Shown here: positions 1 to 5,781 of the stretch, one piece after another | Layout of the letters: each line of letters opens with the position of its first letter | How positions within the stretch are numbered: the first letter of the stretch is position 1 | NCBI GenBank assembly: GCA_023436495.1 | Contig: JAEZIT010000112.1 | Location: 1-6,380, forward strand | Source: Acidobacteriota bacterium | GTDB lineage: Bacteria > Acidobacteriota > Blastocatellia > Pyrinomonadales > Pyrinomonadaceae | DNA: 6,380 nt | Reading direction: 5' to 3' | Translations under genes and position numbers: made by a program | Notes under the pieces: model-generated | Told to the model about the DNA's origin: nothing | What the model saw: the letters and a program-made list of their open reading frames with translations, nothing else | Databases searched by the model: none

Positions 1-1070
1 TTGCGGCGCAGGGAACGTTGCCGCAGAACGAACGCGACCGCATCTTCGATCGGCTCGCATCAACGCTCGACGAACAGCTCCGCGCCTACGTAGTAAAGGT
101 CGAACGCCTGACGCCGACCATCGTCGATGTCGTTGTGAAAGCACCGCTGCAGGCACGTAAATTCGAACCCGGCCAATTCTATCGCCTCCAGAATTTCGAA
201 ACGACGGCACCCGTCGTCGACGGAATGAAGCTCATCATGGAAGGCCTCGCGCTGACCGGCGCGTGGGTCGATGAGGAAAAAGGCCTGCTGTCGATGATCG
301 TCCTCGAAATGGGAACGTCGTCTCGCCTGTGCTCTCTGCTGAAGGAAGGCGAAGAGGTCCTCGTCATGGGCCCGACCGGAACGCCGACCGAGATCCCGAC
401 GAACGAGACCGTAATGCTCGCCGGCGGCGGCCTCGGCAATGCGGTGCTGTTCTCTATCGCACGCGCGCTCCGCGACAACAACAACCATGTCGTCTATTTT
501 GCCGGTTACAAGAACGGCGGCGACCTCTTCAAACGCGAAGAGATCGAAAAGGCAACGGACCAGGTCATCTGGGCGACCGATTTCGGCGACGAGATCCGTC
601 CGCGACGCCCGCAGGATTCGCATTTCCGCGGCAATATCGTACAGGCGATGATCGCCTATGCCGAAGGCCGTTTCGGACAAACTCGCCTTTCCTTAAAGGA
701 CGTCGACCGCATCATCGCCATCGGTTCCGACCGAATGATGAACGGCGTCCGCGAAGCTCGCCACACGACGCTGAAACCGTACCTAAAAGAAGGCCACGTA
801 GCCATCGGATCGATAAACTCGCCGATGCAGTGCATGATGAAAGAGGTCTGCGCACAGTGCCTGCAGCGGCACGTTAACCCGCACACCGGCGAGGAATTCT
901 TCGTCTTCTCGTGCTTCAACCAGGACCAGCACCTCGATTTCGTCGATTTCAAGAACCTGAACGAACGCCTCAAGGCGAACAGTATCCAGGAAAAGCTCAC
1001 GAACATGTGGCTGGACAAGGCATTCGGCCGGGACGAGCTCAAAAAGCTCTACGGCCAGATCGGGAACTAG
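1..1070 (+). CDS. C-terminal part of a GltD/FNR-type FAD/NAD(P)H iron-sulfur oxidoreductase (5' end outside window)
   Basis: The frame is open to the left edge. A TTG at 18 could start a 350-residue protein, but codons from position 3 read in frame (AAQGT before it), and the family is known to me as the C-terminal third of a much longer fusion with a GltD-like FAD oxidoreductase, so I treat this as 5'-partial. Residues counted from the TTG: an FNR-type flavin-binding barrel at about 22-120 (PGQFYRLQN near 51-59 in place of the usual RxYS), then a dinucleotide-binding segment with the glycine-rich loop AGGGLGNA (135-142). The C-terminus has four cysteines, C272-x5-C278-x2-C281-x17-C299, placed like the 2Fe-2S ligands of PyrK/NfnA-type subunits, followed by an HLDFVDFKNL stretch resembling the NfnA/SudB end. 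Expected role: electron transfer between NAD(P)H, flavin and an Fe-S cluster in the cytoplasm. The physiological partner cannot be told. A hairpin terminator follows 18 bp after the stop. Confidence 0.85.
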   Translation, partial: AAQGTLPQNERDRIFDRLASTLDEQLRAYVVKVERLTPTIVDVVVKAPLQARKFEPGQFYRLQNFETTAPVVDGMKLIMEGLALTGAWVDEEKGLLSMIVLEMGTSSRLCSLLKEGEEVLVMGPTGTPTEIPTNETVMLAGGGLGNAVLFSIARALRDNNNHVVYFAGYKNGGDLFKREEIEKATDQVIWATDFGDEIRPRRPQDSHFRGNIVQAMIAYAEGRFGQTRLSLKDVDRIIAIGSDRMMNGVREARHTTLKPYLKEGHVAIGSINSPMQCMMKEVCAQCLQRHVNPHTGEEFFVFSCFNQDQHLDFVDFKNLNERLKANSIQEKLTNMWLDKAFGRDELKKLYGQIGN

Positions 1071-1087
1071 CAGCCTCAGGCTGAATG

Positions 1088-1132
1088 AAGATCTGCGGCT
1101 TCGGGCACACGCTCGGGACCGCAAATCTTTTT
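1088..1132 (+). terminator. Probable intrinsic terminator of the oxidoreductase gene
   Basis: The 11-nt arm AAGATCTGCGG (1088-1098) pairs with CCGCAAATCTT (1119-1129) with a single C-A mismatch. The loop is 20 nt and the T run continues through 1132. It lies directly downstream of the stop at 1070 and before the next gene, as expected for a terminator. The long loop makes it weaker than the terminator near 3500. A smaller 5-bp hairpin, CAGCC-TCA-GGCTG, sits just before it at 1071-1083. Confidence 0.6.
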
Positions 1133-1212
1133 ACGAGTGCCCGCATGACACATTTTCCCGCCTCTTAACGCGTGAACACTTTCAGGCATCTTCGAATGTC
1201 GTCCAAAAATTA

Positions 1213-3330
1213 ATGCTCTCAAAAATGAAAAACAACCGATCGTTCATTTCCGTCCTTTTTCTATTAAGCCTTGTGCTGAACGCCCTGCCGCTGCCCGCGC
1301 TGTCGCAAACCGCCGGCTTACACGCAGGCGATCACCTGCCGGCGCCGCAGCAAGAATCGTCCCCGGAATACGCGGCCGTTCTGGAAAAGCTTTTCGGCAC
1401 CGGCGCACGGGCGGCGGCGAAAGCGTTCGAAACGGGATCGGCAGAACTGTTGTCGGAGGTGTCCTCCGCCGCGGGCCGCAGGGCCGAAGAAGCTCTCGAT
1501 AAACAGATCTCGGATCGAAAAGAAGCTTCGCGAATCCGCCCGGCTGCCGATGTGCCGGCTAAACGGCTCCCGGCGCGGAAACCTGCGAAGAAGCCGGCGA
1601 TTCGCAAGAAGTTCGGGTTTCACGTTCAGCCGAAGATCGATTGGCGCCAGCTCGCTTTCGGTTTCCAGCCGGTTCCCCAACAGGACGGCACGCCCGACAT
1701 TAAAATGACGGAAACCGACAAGGAAATAAAAGCCCAGGGTTCCGACAAGAAGACATTTGAGACCGCCGAAGCCAAAGGGACCCGCACGCAGAATGTCGAA
1801 ACGAAGTACACCAAGGACGGCAAGACCTTCGGCGTCGAAATAAAGGACACACAGGTGATCGATGCCGTGTCCAAACCCGATGGGAAAAGTTTCCGCCGCG
1901 AAATGTCGATCGTCTGGGGCGCCGATGTCGACGCATGCCCCGACGCGAACGGCGTTTCCGCCGGCACCGGAAAGGCAAAGGTCGTCTCTAAAACTACCTA
2001 CACCGAAAACGGCTCATCGGTCACGATGACCAGCGAATTCGACCTGCGGGCAAAGCTCGTCGGCAGCGTTAATGACGAAGCCGTTCTGACGCATTATGAC
2101 ATGCAGGTCGACGCCTATACGGCGAACTCCGGCTACGAAGACGCCCTCGCCCGCGGCCTTATCAAAGAGATCAAGATCCGCGACGGCCGCTACGGCGTGC
2201 AATACAATATTCCCGGCAACACGATCGAGATCAGCGACGGCAAATACGGCGGCAAACGGACGCCCGCGAAGATTGGCAAGGCCACCGCAAAGGCGCTGAC
2301 GCAAATGTCCGACGCAGACGCCGCGACCGTCACCGGAGCCCTCGACAAAATGGTACCTGCGATTTGGAACTCCGCCAACGAAATGTACAAGTCCGCGGAG
2401 AAGAATTGGAAGAACAACGGCTGCGTAGAGATCGCTGCCAAAGCCGCGAGATCGACACTCGAACAGGGTGAAGAAGTAGAGGTCACGGCGGAGACCATCC
2501 ACATTCAGGACCGGGCCAAAGTGAACGCGCAGTTCAGTGCCGAAGGCTTCGGCGGCAGCGTATCACCCGAAACGCAAAGCGGAACTCCGGCGGCAACGTT
2601 CACTTACATACAGGAAGGCGAAGATTCGTCCATGCTCTCGCTGCGGTCGGTATCGAAACGCGGCATCGGCGAAACGGATGTCGAATTTCAGTTAAAGAAG
2701 GAAGAAGAACCCGCGACGGAAACAGGAACGTGGACCGGCACCATCACCGCAAAACGACAGCATCGCGAAGAAAGAGAAAAGCGGTCCGGCGCGAACCTTG
2801 CTGAGAACGGCGGTAATATCACGGTCACGACCGACGTCAGCCTTCGGTTGACCGGAAGGCTCGACCGCACGGTTGACGCAACCAACGCCTACATCGCCAA
2901 TATTTCCGGCAGCCAGAAATCGGTCGATTTCGAATATGATAAATACAAGGTCGACGAAGGCTACTGCGGCCCCAACGCCGTCCCGTACAAAGGCCCGAAG
3001 GAAATAACCCGTACCAGCACCACGACCGCGAATTACGGCACCGACACGCGCGTCTATCTCGAAGCAGGCAGCACCGGCGGCACCGCAAGCTTCTCGCTCC
3101 CGGAGATCAACGGCACGACGCTGCACAAATACGTCCACCGCTCGCCCTGCGCCGAACACGACCGCGCCAACACCAACGAAGCCTCCAACGAAGACGCCCC
3201 AACACCCGGCGGCAGCTTCTCCTTCTCGTTCCCGATCGCCCCCGGCCAAAAAACCGTCAAAGGCACCATAACCGTCCGCGAAGACGACGGCCGCACCACA
3301 ACCTACACCTGGGAACTAACCCGAAAATAA
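1213..3330 (+). CDS. Large secreted protein with Ig-like beta-sandwich region, function unknown
   Basis: The 705-residue product has a classical Sec signal peptide: basic n-region (MLSKMKNNR), hydrophobic core about residues 11-30, and a likely cut after ALS (about 31/32). Residues 40-160 are Ala/Pro/Lys-rich and low in complexity (for example RLPARKPAKKPAIRKK), probably a linker. Residues 165-300 are Thr/Lys-rich and beta-like. Residues about 404-496 begin NNGCVEI and run through alternating strands to SKRGIGETDVEFQL, matching my memory of bacterial Ig-like modules in secreted proteins. Residues 506-705 form another beta-rich part opening with TWTGTITA and ending in TTTYTWELT. Four cysteines (C242, C404, C585, C646) could form disulfides. 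There is no catalytic motif, transmembrane anchor or lipobox. ATG codons at 1213 and 1225 are both possible starts, and neither has a clear Shine-Dalgarno. It stands alone between two terminators. I do not recognise the family. Confidence 0.88.
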   Translation: MLSKMKNNRSFISVLFLLSLVLNALPLPALSQTAGLHAGDHLPAPQQESSPEYAAVLEKLFGTGARAAAKAFETGSAELLSEVSSAAGRRAEEALDKQISDRKEASRIRPAADVPAKRLPARKPAKKPAIRKKFGFHVQPKIDWRQLAFGFQPVPQQDGTPDIKMTETDKEIKAQGSDKKTFETAEAKGTRTQNVETKYTKDGKTFGVEIKDTQVIDAVSKPDGKSFRREMSIVWGADVDACPDANGVSAGTGKAKVVSKTTYTENGSSVTMTSEFDLRAKLVGSVNDEAVLTHYDMQVDAYTANSGYEDALARGLIKEIKIRDGRYGVQYNIPGNTIEISDGKYGGKRTPAKIGKATAKALTQMSDADAATVTGALDKMVPAIWNSANEMYKSAEKNWKNNGCVEIAAKAARSTLEQGEEVEVTAETIHIQDRAKVNAQFSAEGFGGSVSPETQSGTPAATFTYIQEGEDSSMLSLRSVSKRGIGETDVEFQLKKEEEPATETGTWTGTITAKRQHREEREKRSGANLAENGGNITVTTDVSLRLTGRLDRTVDATNAYIANISGSQKSVDFEYDKYKVDEGYCGPNAVPYKGPKEITRTSTTTANYGTDTRVYLEAGSTGGTASFSLPEINGTTLHKYVHRSPCAEHDRANTNEASNEDAPTPGGSFSFSFPIAPGQKTVKGTITVREDDGRTTTYTWELTRK

Positions 3331-3343
3331 CTAACCCCCATTT

Positions 3344-3419
3344 GCGGGCGACCGCCATAAAGCCCCGGGCGTAAGCCCGGGGAACGATCATTATCAAATC
3401 CCCAAGCCCGCGACAGCGG
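3344..3419. repeat. REP-like cluster of three small hairpins
   Basis: Three perfect hairpins lie in 76 bp of non-coding sequence. The first is GCGG-GCGA-CCGC (3344-3355). The second is the strong CCCCGGGC-GTAA-GCCCGGGG (3363-3382, 8-bp stem, GNRA-type loop). The third is CCGC-GACA-GCGG (3408-3419). The outer two have the same four stem bases in mirrored order, so the whole unit is roughly symmetric around the central stem, as in paired REP/BIME elements. No T run follows any stem, which argues against a terminator. Whether it is repeated elsewhere in the genome cannot be seen in this window. Confidence 0.5.
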
Positions 3420-3445
3420 ACGACAAACGACCACATTGCCGAAAC

Positions 3446-3471
3446 TTTACGTAGCAAAAGGCCTACGTAGG
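3446..3471. repeat. Palindromic element with TACGTAG arms
   Basis: TACGTAG (3448-3454) pairs with CTACGTA (3463-3469) across the 8-nt loop CAAAAGGC, and two G-T pairs can extend the stem outward. The right arm is also part of the self-palindrome CTACGTAG. The 9-mer GCAAAAGGC in the loop (3454-3462) recurs at 3488-3496 in the foot of the following terminator. Function is unknown. It may be part of the same intergenic repeat unit or a weak protein-binding palindrome. Confidence 0.35.
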
Positions 3472-3489
3472 AAAGCAGCCAGCAAAAGC

Positions 3490-3518
3490 AAAAGGCGTGA
3501 GTTTCCTCACGCCTTTTT
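3490..3518. terminator. Strong bidirectional rho-independent terminator between convergent genes
   Basis: A perfect 12-bp stem, AAAAGGCGTGAG (3490-3501) with CTCACGCCTTTT (3506-3517), has a TTTC loop. On the + strand it ends in a T run. On the - strand the A-rich sequence just left of it (GCAAAAGCAAAAGG) gives TTTTGCTTTTGC. It sits between the + strand secreted-protein gene and the - strand small-gene array, 20 bp past the stop of the latter, so it can end transcription from both sides. Confidence 0.9.
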
Positions 3519-3537
3519 ATAGTTTCTGCTACTCAAA

Positions 3538-4002
3538 CTACTGAGAATCAGGACAGGCTTTTTCATCAATTAGTTTTGCATCGCTATCGAAACAATCTCC
3601 GCCTAGTTTGACATAAATCAATTGGTTAGTTTCTTTATCTATATTGTTTTTATCTACTCTTATAATCACATCATATGTAAAAAGTGTAAGTCCTTTTTCA
3701 GTAGTAGCCCAAACAACAAGTCTGTATTCACCTTTGTCAATATTTTCGATTTCAAAAAAACCGTTTTTATCAGTAATGGTTGAACTGATTAAAACATCAC
3801 GATTATTGACCTTAAATAATTTCACTTGTGATGAAGAAAACGGATATAACTCATCATCATTTGTAACAACTTTCCCTTTTATCTTGCCAACTTTCAATTT
3901 AACCAGATTACACATTTCTTGGGCATAACTAGATGAACTACTAAAAGTTACTAGAAATCCTATGAATATAAATAAAAAAACTCTTACCTTGATAATATTC
4001 AT
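3538..4002 (-). CDS. Small exported protein with carboxypeptidase-regulatory-like beta-sandwich domain
   Basis: The 154-residue product has a signal peptide (MNIIKVRVFLFIFIGFLVTF, then SSSSSYAQ) with a likely cut after SYA at residue 27. Residues about 39-100 carry the pattern of a CarboxypepD_reg/Cna-B-like domain: GKIKGKVVTND, a valine-rich strand QVKLFKV, then TDKNGFFEIENIDKGEYRLVV. C31, C137 and C150 are available for disulfides outside the cytoplasm. Start choice is firm: an AAGGAGG (4012-4018) lies 9 nt before the ATG. The gene is AT-rich, unlike the left half of the window. It follows RHS core fragment B directly; its Shine-Dalgarno and first 62 bases lie inside that fragment's reading frame, in a different frame. 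By position it could be the partner (immunity-like) gene of a lost RHS tip, or cargo. The domain alone does not show a function. Confidence 0.85.
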   Translation of the reverse strand: MNIIKVRVFLFIFIGFLVTFSSSSSYAQEMCNLVKLKVGKIKGKVVTNDDELYPFSSSQVKLFKVNNRDVLISSTITDKNGFFEIENIDKGEYRLVVWATTEKGLTLFTYDVIIRVDKNNIDKETNQLIYVKLGGDCFDSDAKLIDEKACPDSQ

Positions 4003-4120
4003 TACTTATTTCCTCCTTGCAGTTTGGTGATTGCATTCTGAACTGATTTCCTGTTGAATCAATCAAAGCAAGTGGATTATTTCTGACGTAAACATAGAGA
4101 TTTATCCGTTGAGGATCAAC
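3941..4120 (-). pseudogene. RHS core 3'-end remnant (fragment B) with short foreign tip
   Basis: One frame reads VDPQRINLYVYVRNNPLALI then DSTG, the hallmark end of the RHS/YD-repeat core just before the variable C-terminal tip (NPLxxxDxTG). About 35 more codons follow (NQFRMQSPNCKEE, then YYQGKSFFIYIHR) to a stop at 3941-3943. The tip is far too short for a toxin domain and runs into the signal-peptide region of the 154-residue gene in another frame, so it is probably the read-through end of a cut-down tip. There is no start codon or upstream core in this frame. Upstream it abuts fragment A in a different frame. I infer a displaced, inactivated rhs-CT end. The RHS identification is confident; the history is inference. 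Confidence 0.8.
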
Positions 4121-4259
4121 AGCCCGGAACCGTGATCTTCTGCGACAGCACGTTTCCGTTATTATCCGTCATCCCGTATCCGTATTCGAGCTTCAACAGA
4201 TCGGTCGCGTTCTGCGTCGAGCCGAGAGCTATCTGCGTCGGCTGTAATCTGTTGCTGAA
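4116..4259 (-). pseudogene. RHS/YD-repeat core remnant (fragment A), internal part
   Basis: The - strand frame reads FSNRLQPTQIALGS, then LLKLEYGYG, then NGNVLSQKITVPG and stops at TGA (4116-4118). NRLQPTQIALG...LLKLEYxYG...NGN is a typical internal RHS/YD-repeat segment as I know it from acidobacterial and cyanobacterial wall-associated RHS proteins, normally lying hundreds of residues before the NNPL...DxTG end. Here that end (fragment B) follows at once but in another frame, so a large internal deletion or a rearrangement with a frameshift is implied. The codons are GC-rich, in contrast to the AT-rich genes on both sides. It begins directly after the stop of the 159-residue gene (4265). 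A + strand reading of the same bases, opening at 4132, is a shadow of this remnant. Confidence 0.8.
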
Positions 4260-4264
4260 ACAGA

Positions 4265-4744
4265 TTATTTTTTCGACTTGCAGACTTTTGAATCACTCCC
4301 AAAAGCTCCCTCAATTGTGATCATTGAGGTAAAGTACCATTCATTGTTTTCCAACGACGCCTCCGTCTGAGCCACAAAGGACTTTTGTTTACCATCGCTC
4401 TTAAATTTACCGCAGCCTTTTACAAGCCAGAAATCAGGATACAGTTCGTAAACTTCGTCGGGGACAAAATCAATGAATTGAAATGCATTACTATAACGTT
4501 CGCCGTCTTTGTTGGCCTTTATAAAGGTATCTAGTGGCGTGGTGTCTTTAGTAACTTCCGACAGAATATCGTAAATATCACTATATTTTTTCTCTCTTTT
4601 GAGCTTAATTAGCAATTTTACCTTCTCAACCAACTGACCGCGTATTTTTGGGGGGACGCTAGAGAATACTTCATGTTTATTCTGACCGTTAGCAAAACAT
4701 GCTAACAATCCGATCCATATGATGTTTACGATGGTACGTTTCAT
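4265..4744 (-). CDS. Small exported protein or lipoprotein of unknown function, RHS-locus associated
   Basis: The 159-residue product starts with a signal sequence (MKRTIVNIIWIGLLACFANG). LLAC at 13-16 resembles a lipobox, which would make C16 the lipidated residue; cleavage near ANGQ by signal peptidase I is the alternative. The mature part begins with a helical, Lys/Glu-rich stretch (RGQLVEKVKLLIKLKREKKYSDIYDILSE in two pieces, about 35-63), then strands (FQFIDFVPDEVYELYP; FWLVKGCGKF; NNEWYFTSMITIEG). This helix-then-strand order is reminiscent of NTF2-like/DUF4440-type folds, but I see no diagnostic motif. C111 and C155 may pair. No Shine-Dalgarno is obvious before the ATG. Its stop is followed within six bases by RHS remnant A. 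By location it may be an orphan immunity-like protein acting in the envelope; this is inference. Confidence 0.8.
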   Translation of the reverse strand: MKRTIVNIIWIGLLACFANGQNKHEVFSSVPPKIRGQLVEKVKLLIKLKREKKYSDIYDILSEVTKDTTPLDTFIKANKDGERYSNAFQFIDFVPDEVYELYPDFWLVKGCGKFKSDGKQKSFVAQTEASLENNEWYFTSMITIEGAFGSDSKVCKSKK

Positions 4745-4984
4745 ATTACGTTGCAGGTCTCAATCTATCACCTGACTCTTCCGAAAGCTTTTACTTTTCC
4801 ACCATCTGTTGTCTGAAACAAAGCAACCAGACCACGGCAACTGAGGCCGCACGGTTACGAATGGTCTCATTTGTTGTGACGGGATTCTTCAGAGATATAG
4901 ACCGACGCTTGGAGGAGATGAAGCCGAAGTACTAGGACTTTGTATGACCTGCGGGGTGCGTCTCATCGATGCTAGAACCACCGC

Positions 4985-5494
4985 TTACTTGGATTTACTA
5001 AAATATAATATCGGCAGAGTTACTTTGCCTGAACTGGGCATTCCAATCGTAGGGTCACCTTCCTCTGTTATTTCGCCGATAACTGTTTCTTGAGTTTCTG
5101 GCTTTTTTAGATTGTTACGCCCGAACACCGGACGCCATCCATCTTTCGTTATCGGTCCGTAAACCTCCCACCCTTTTTCAACACGAATTAAGCTCCGATC
5201 AAGTGTCATTGAGTCGCCGATCTTAAAACCGTCTGCAGTTCGGAACATTGTGTCGGAGGTGCTTATGTAGATTACCTCATAAGTGCGTCTGTTAAATGCG
5301 ACCAAATATACTATCCCGTTCTCCTCGTACATTATGAACGGCGCTGATTTTTTTTCGGTGACCTTCAGTAGACTTCCAATAGGGCTTTTTATCTTTCGAC
5401 ACTGCGAAGACAGACGGTAACCAGGAACGAGTTGAAGCTCGCAGTCGGCATATAACGTAGAGCAGAGGGCAAATATTACTGCAATGACTTTCAT
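4985..5494 (-). CDS. Small exported protein, candidate orphan immunity protein downstream of RHS remnant
   Basis: The 169-residue product has a short signal peptide (MKVIAVIFALCSTLYA, cut before D17). The mature N-terminus has C18 and C32, placed for a disulfide. The middle is beta-rich (FIMYEENGIVYLVAF, then YEVIYISTS), followed by FRTADGFKIGDSM (84-96). This T-x-x-G-x-x-x-G-D-S pattern occurs in several secreted bacterial domains with an 'RTxxGIxxGDS' turn. The C-terminus is polar. The ATG lies 15 bases past the stop of RHS remnant C, with no clear Shine-Dalgarno, so translation may once have been coupled to the RHS gene. That position, directly after an rhs 3' end, is where immunity genes sit. 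An export signal would imply protection in the periplasm. The family is not recognised. Confidence 0.8.
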   Translation of the reverse strand: MKVIAVIFALCSTLYADCELQLVPGYRLSSQCRKIKSPIGSLLKVTEKKSAPFIMYEENGIVYLVAFNRRTYEVIYISTSDTMFRTADGFKIGDSMTLDRSLIRVEKGWEVYGPITKDGWRPVFGRNNLKKPETQETVIGEITEEGDPTIGMPSSGKVTLPILYFSKSK

Positions 5495-5509
5495 AAAATA
5501 CGTAAGAGG

Positions 5510-5749
5510 TTAGTTTTTCTTCTGCGTAAAGATGTGAAGTTTTGTGTTTGTGTCCTCCCAAGCGGTCCCCTTACCCGGCCCTGGCAGGTACTTGTTCAGC
5601 GACTGCGGGTTCTCCAGATCGGCATAAAAAGTCGGGTTGTCCGAAGCATCCTCTTCAAAATCGAACAGCTCGTCCGGCCCGCCCTTGAACTCGTCGGGTG
5701 AAGTGAACCGCCCGTGCGTCCGAGAGAAGTTTAGTGATTGCGTTAGACA
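5510..5749 (-). pseudogene. RHS core 3'-end remnant (fragment C) fused to a 25-codon foreign tip
   Basis: The 79-codon frame is opened by a TAG at 5750-5752 and closed by TAA at 5510-5512. It reads RTHGRFTSPDEFKGGPDELF, then DFEEDASDNPTFYADLENPQ and SLNKY. GRF-x-SPD and NPQSLNKY are classic end-of-core RHS motifs, but the normal continuation (YxYxxNNPLxxxDPxG) is missing. Instead the frame runs into LPGPGKGTAWED and ends KLHIFTQKKN. The join falls at Y54/L55. The core part is GC-rich and has no start codon, so it cannot be an intact gene. The foreign tail may be the last codons of a deleted toxin domain, since an intact small exported-protein gene follows 15 bases later. RHS identity is confident; the deletion model is inference. 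Confidence 0.8.
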
Positions 5750-5781
5750 CTATACAGGTTAAAGAGCTAAGCAATTCTCCA

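Noticed and set aside
60..680. Long - strand open frame inside the oxidoreductase gene
   Set aside because: It is antisense to a clearly conserved coding frame with FNR motifs. Long shadows are expected in GC-rich genes.
2692..3249. Long - strand open frames inside the secreted-protein gene
   Set aside because: Low-complexity Gly/Ala/Val/Arg translation, antisense to a gene with a signal peptide and Ig-like pattern; a composition artefact.
3363..3382. Central GC-rich hairpin as a terminator of the secreted-protein gene
   Set aside because: No T run follows the stem, and a textbook terminator lies about 110 bp further on, so a repeat element fits better.
3331..3537. CRISPR array or attachment site
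   Set aside because: The repeats are inverted hairpins of different sequence, not regularly spaced direct repeats, and no integrase or tRNA is present.
4132..4320. + strand open frame of 62 codons
   Set aside because: It is the complement of RHS fragment A and of the end of the 159-residue gene, both supported on the - strand.
4751..4935. + strand short frame ending VTGFFRDIDRRLEEMKPKY
   Set aside because: It has no start codon with a ribosome site, lies opposite the strand of all neighbours and I recognise no family. Kept only as an unexplained stretch.
5292..5561. - strand open frame of 89 codons overlapping the 169-residue gene
   Set aside because: It is in a different frame from both the RHS remnant C and the signal-peptide gene, with no domain pattern, so it is a shadow.
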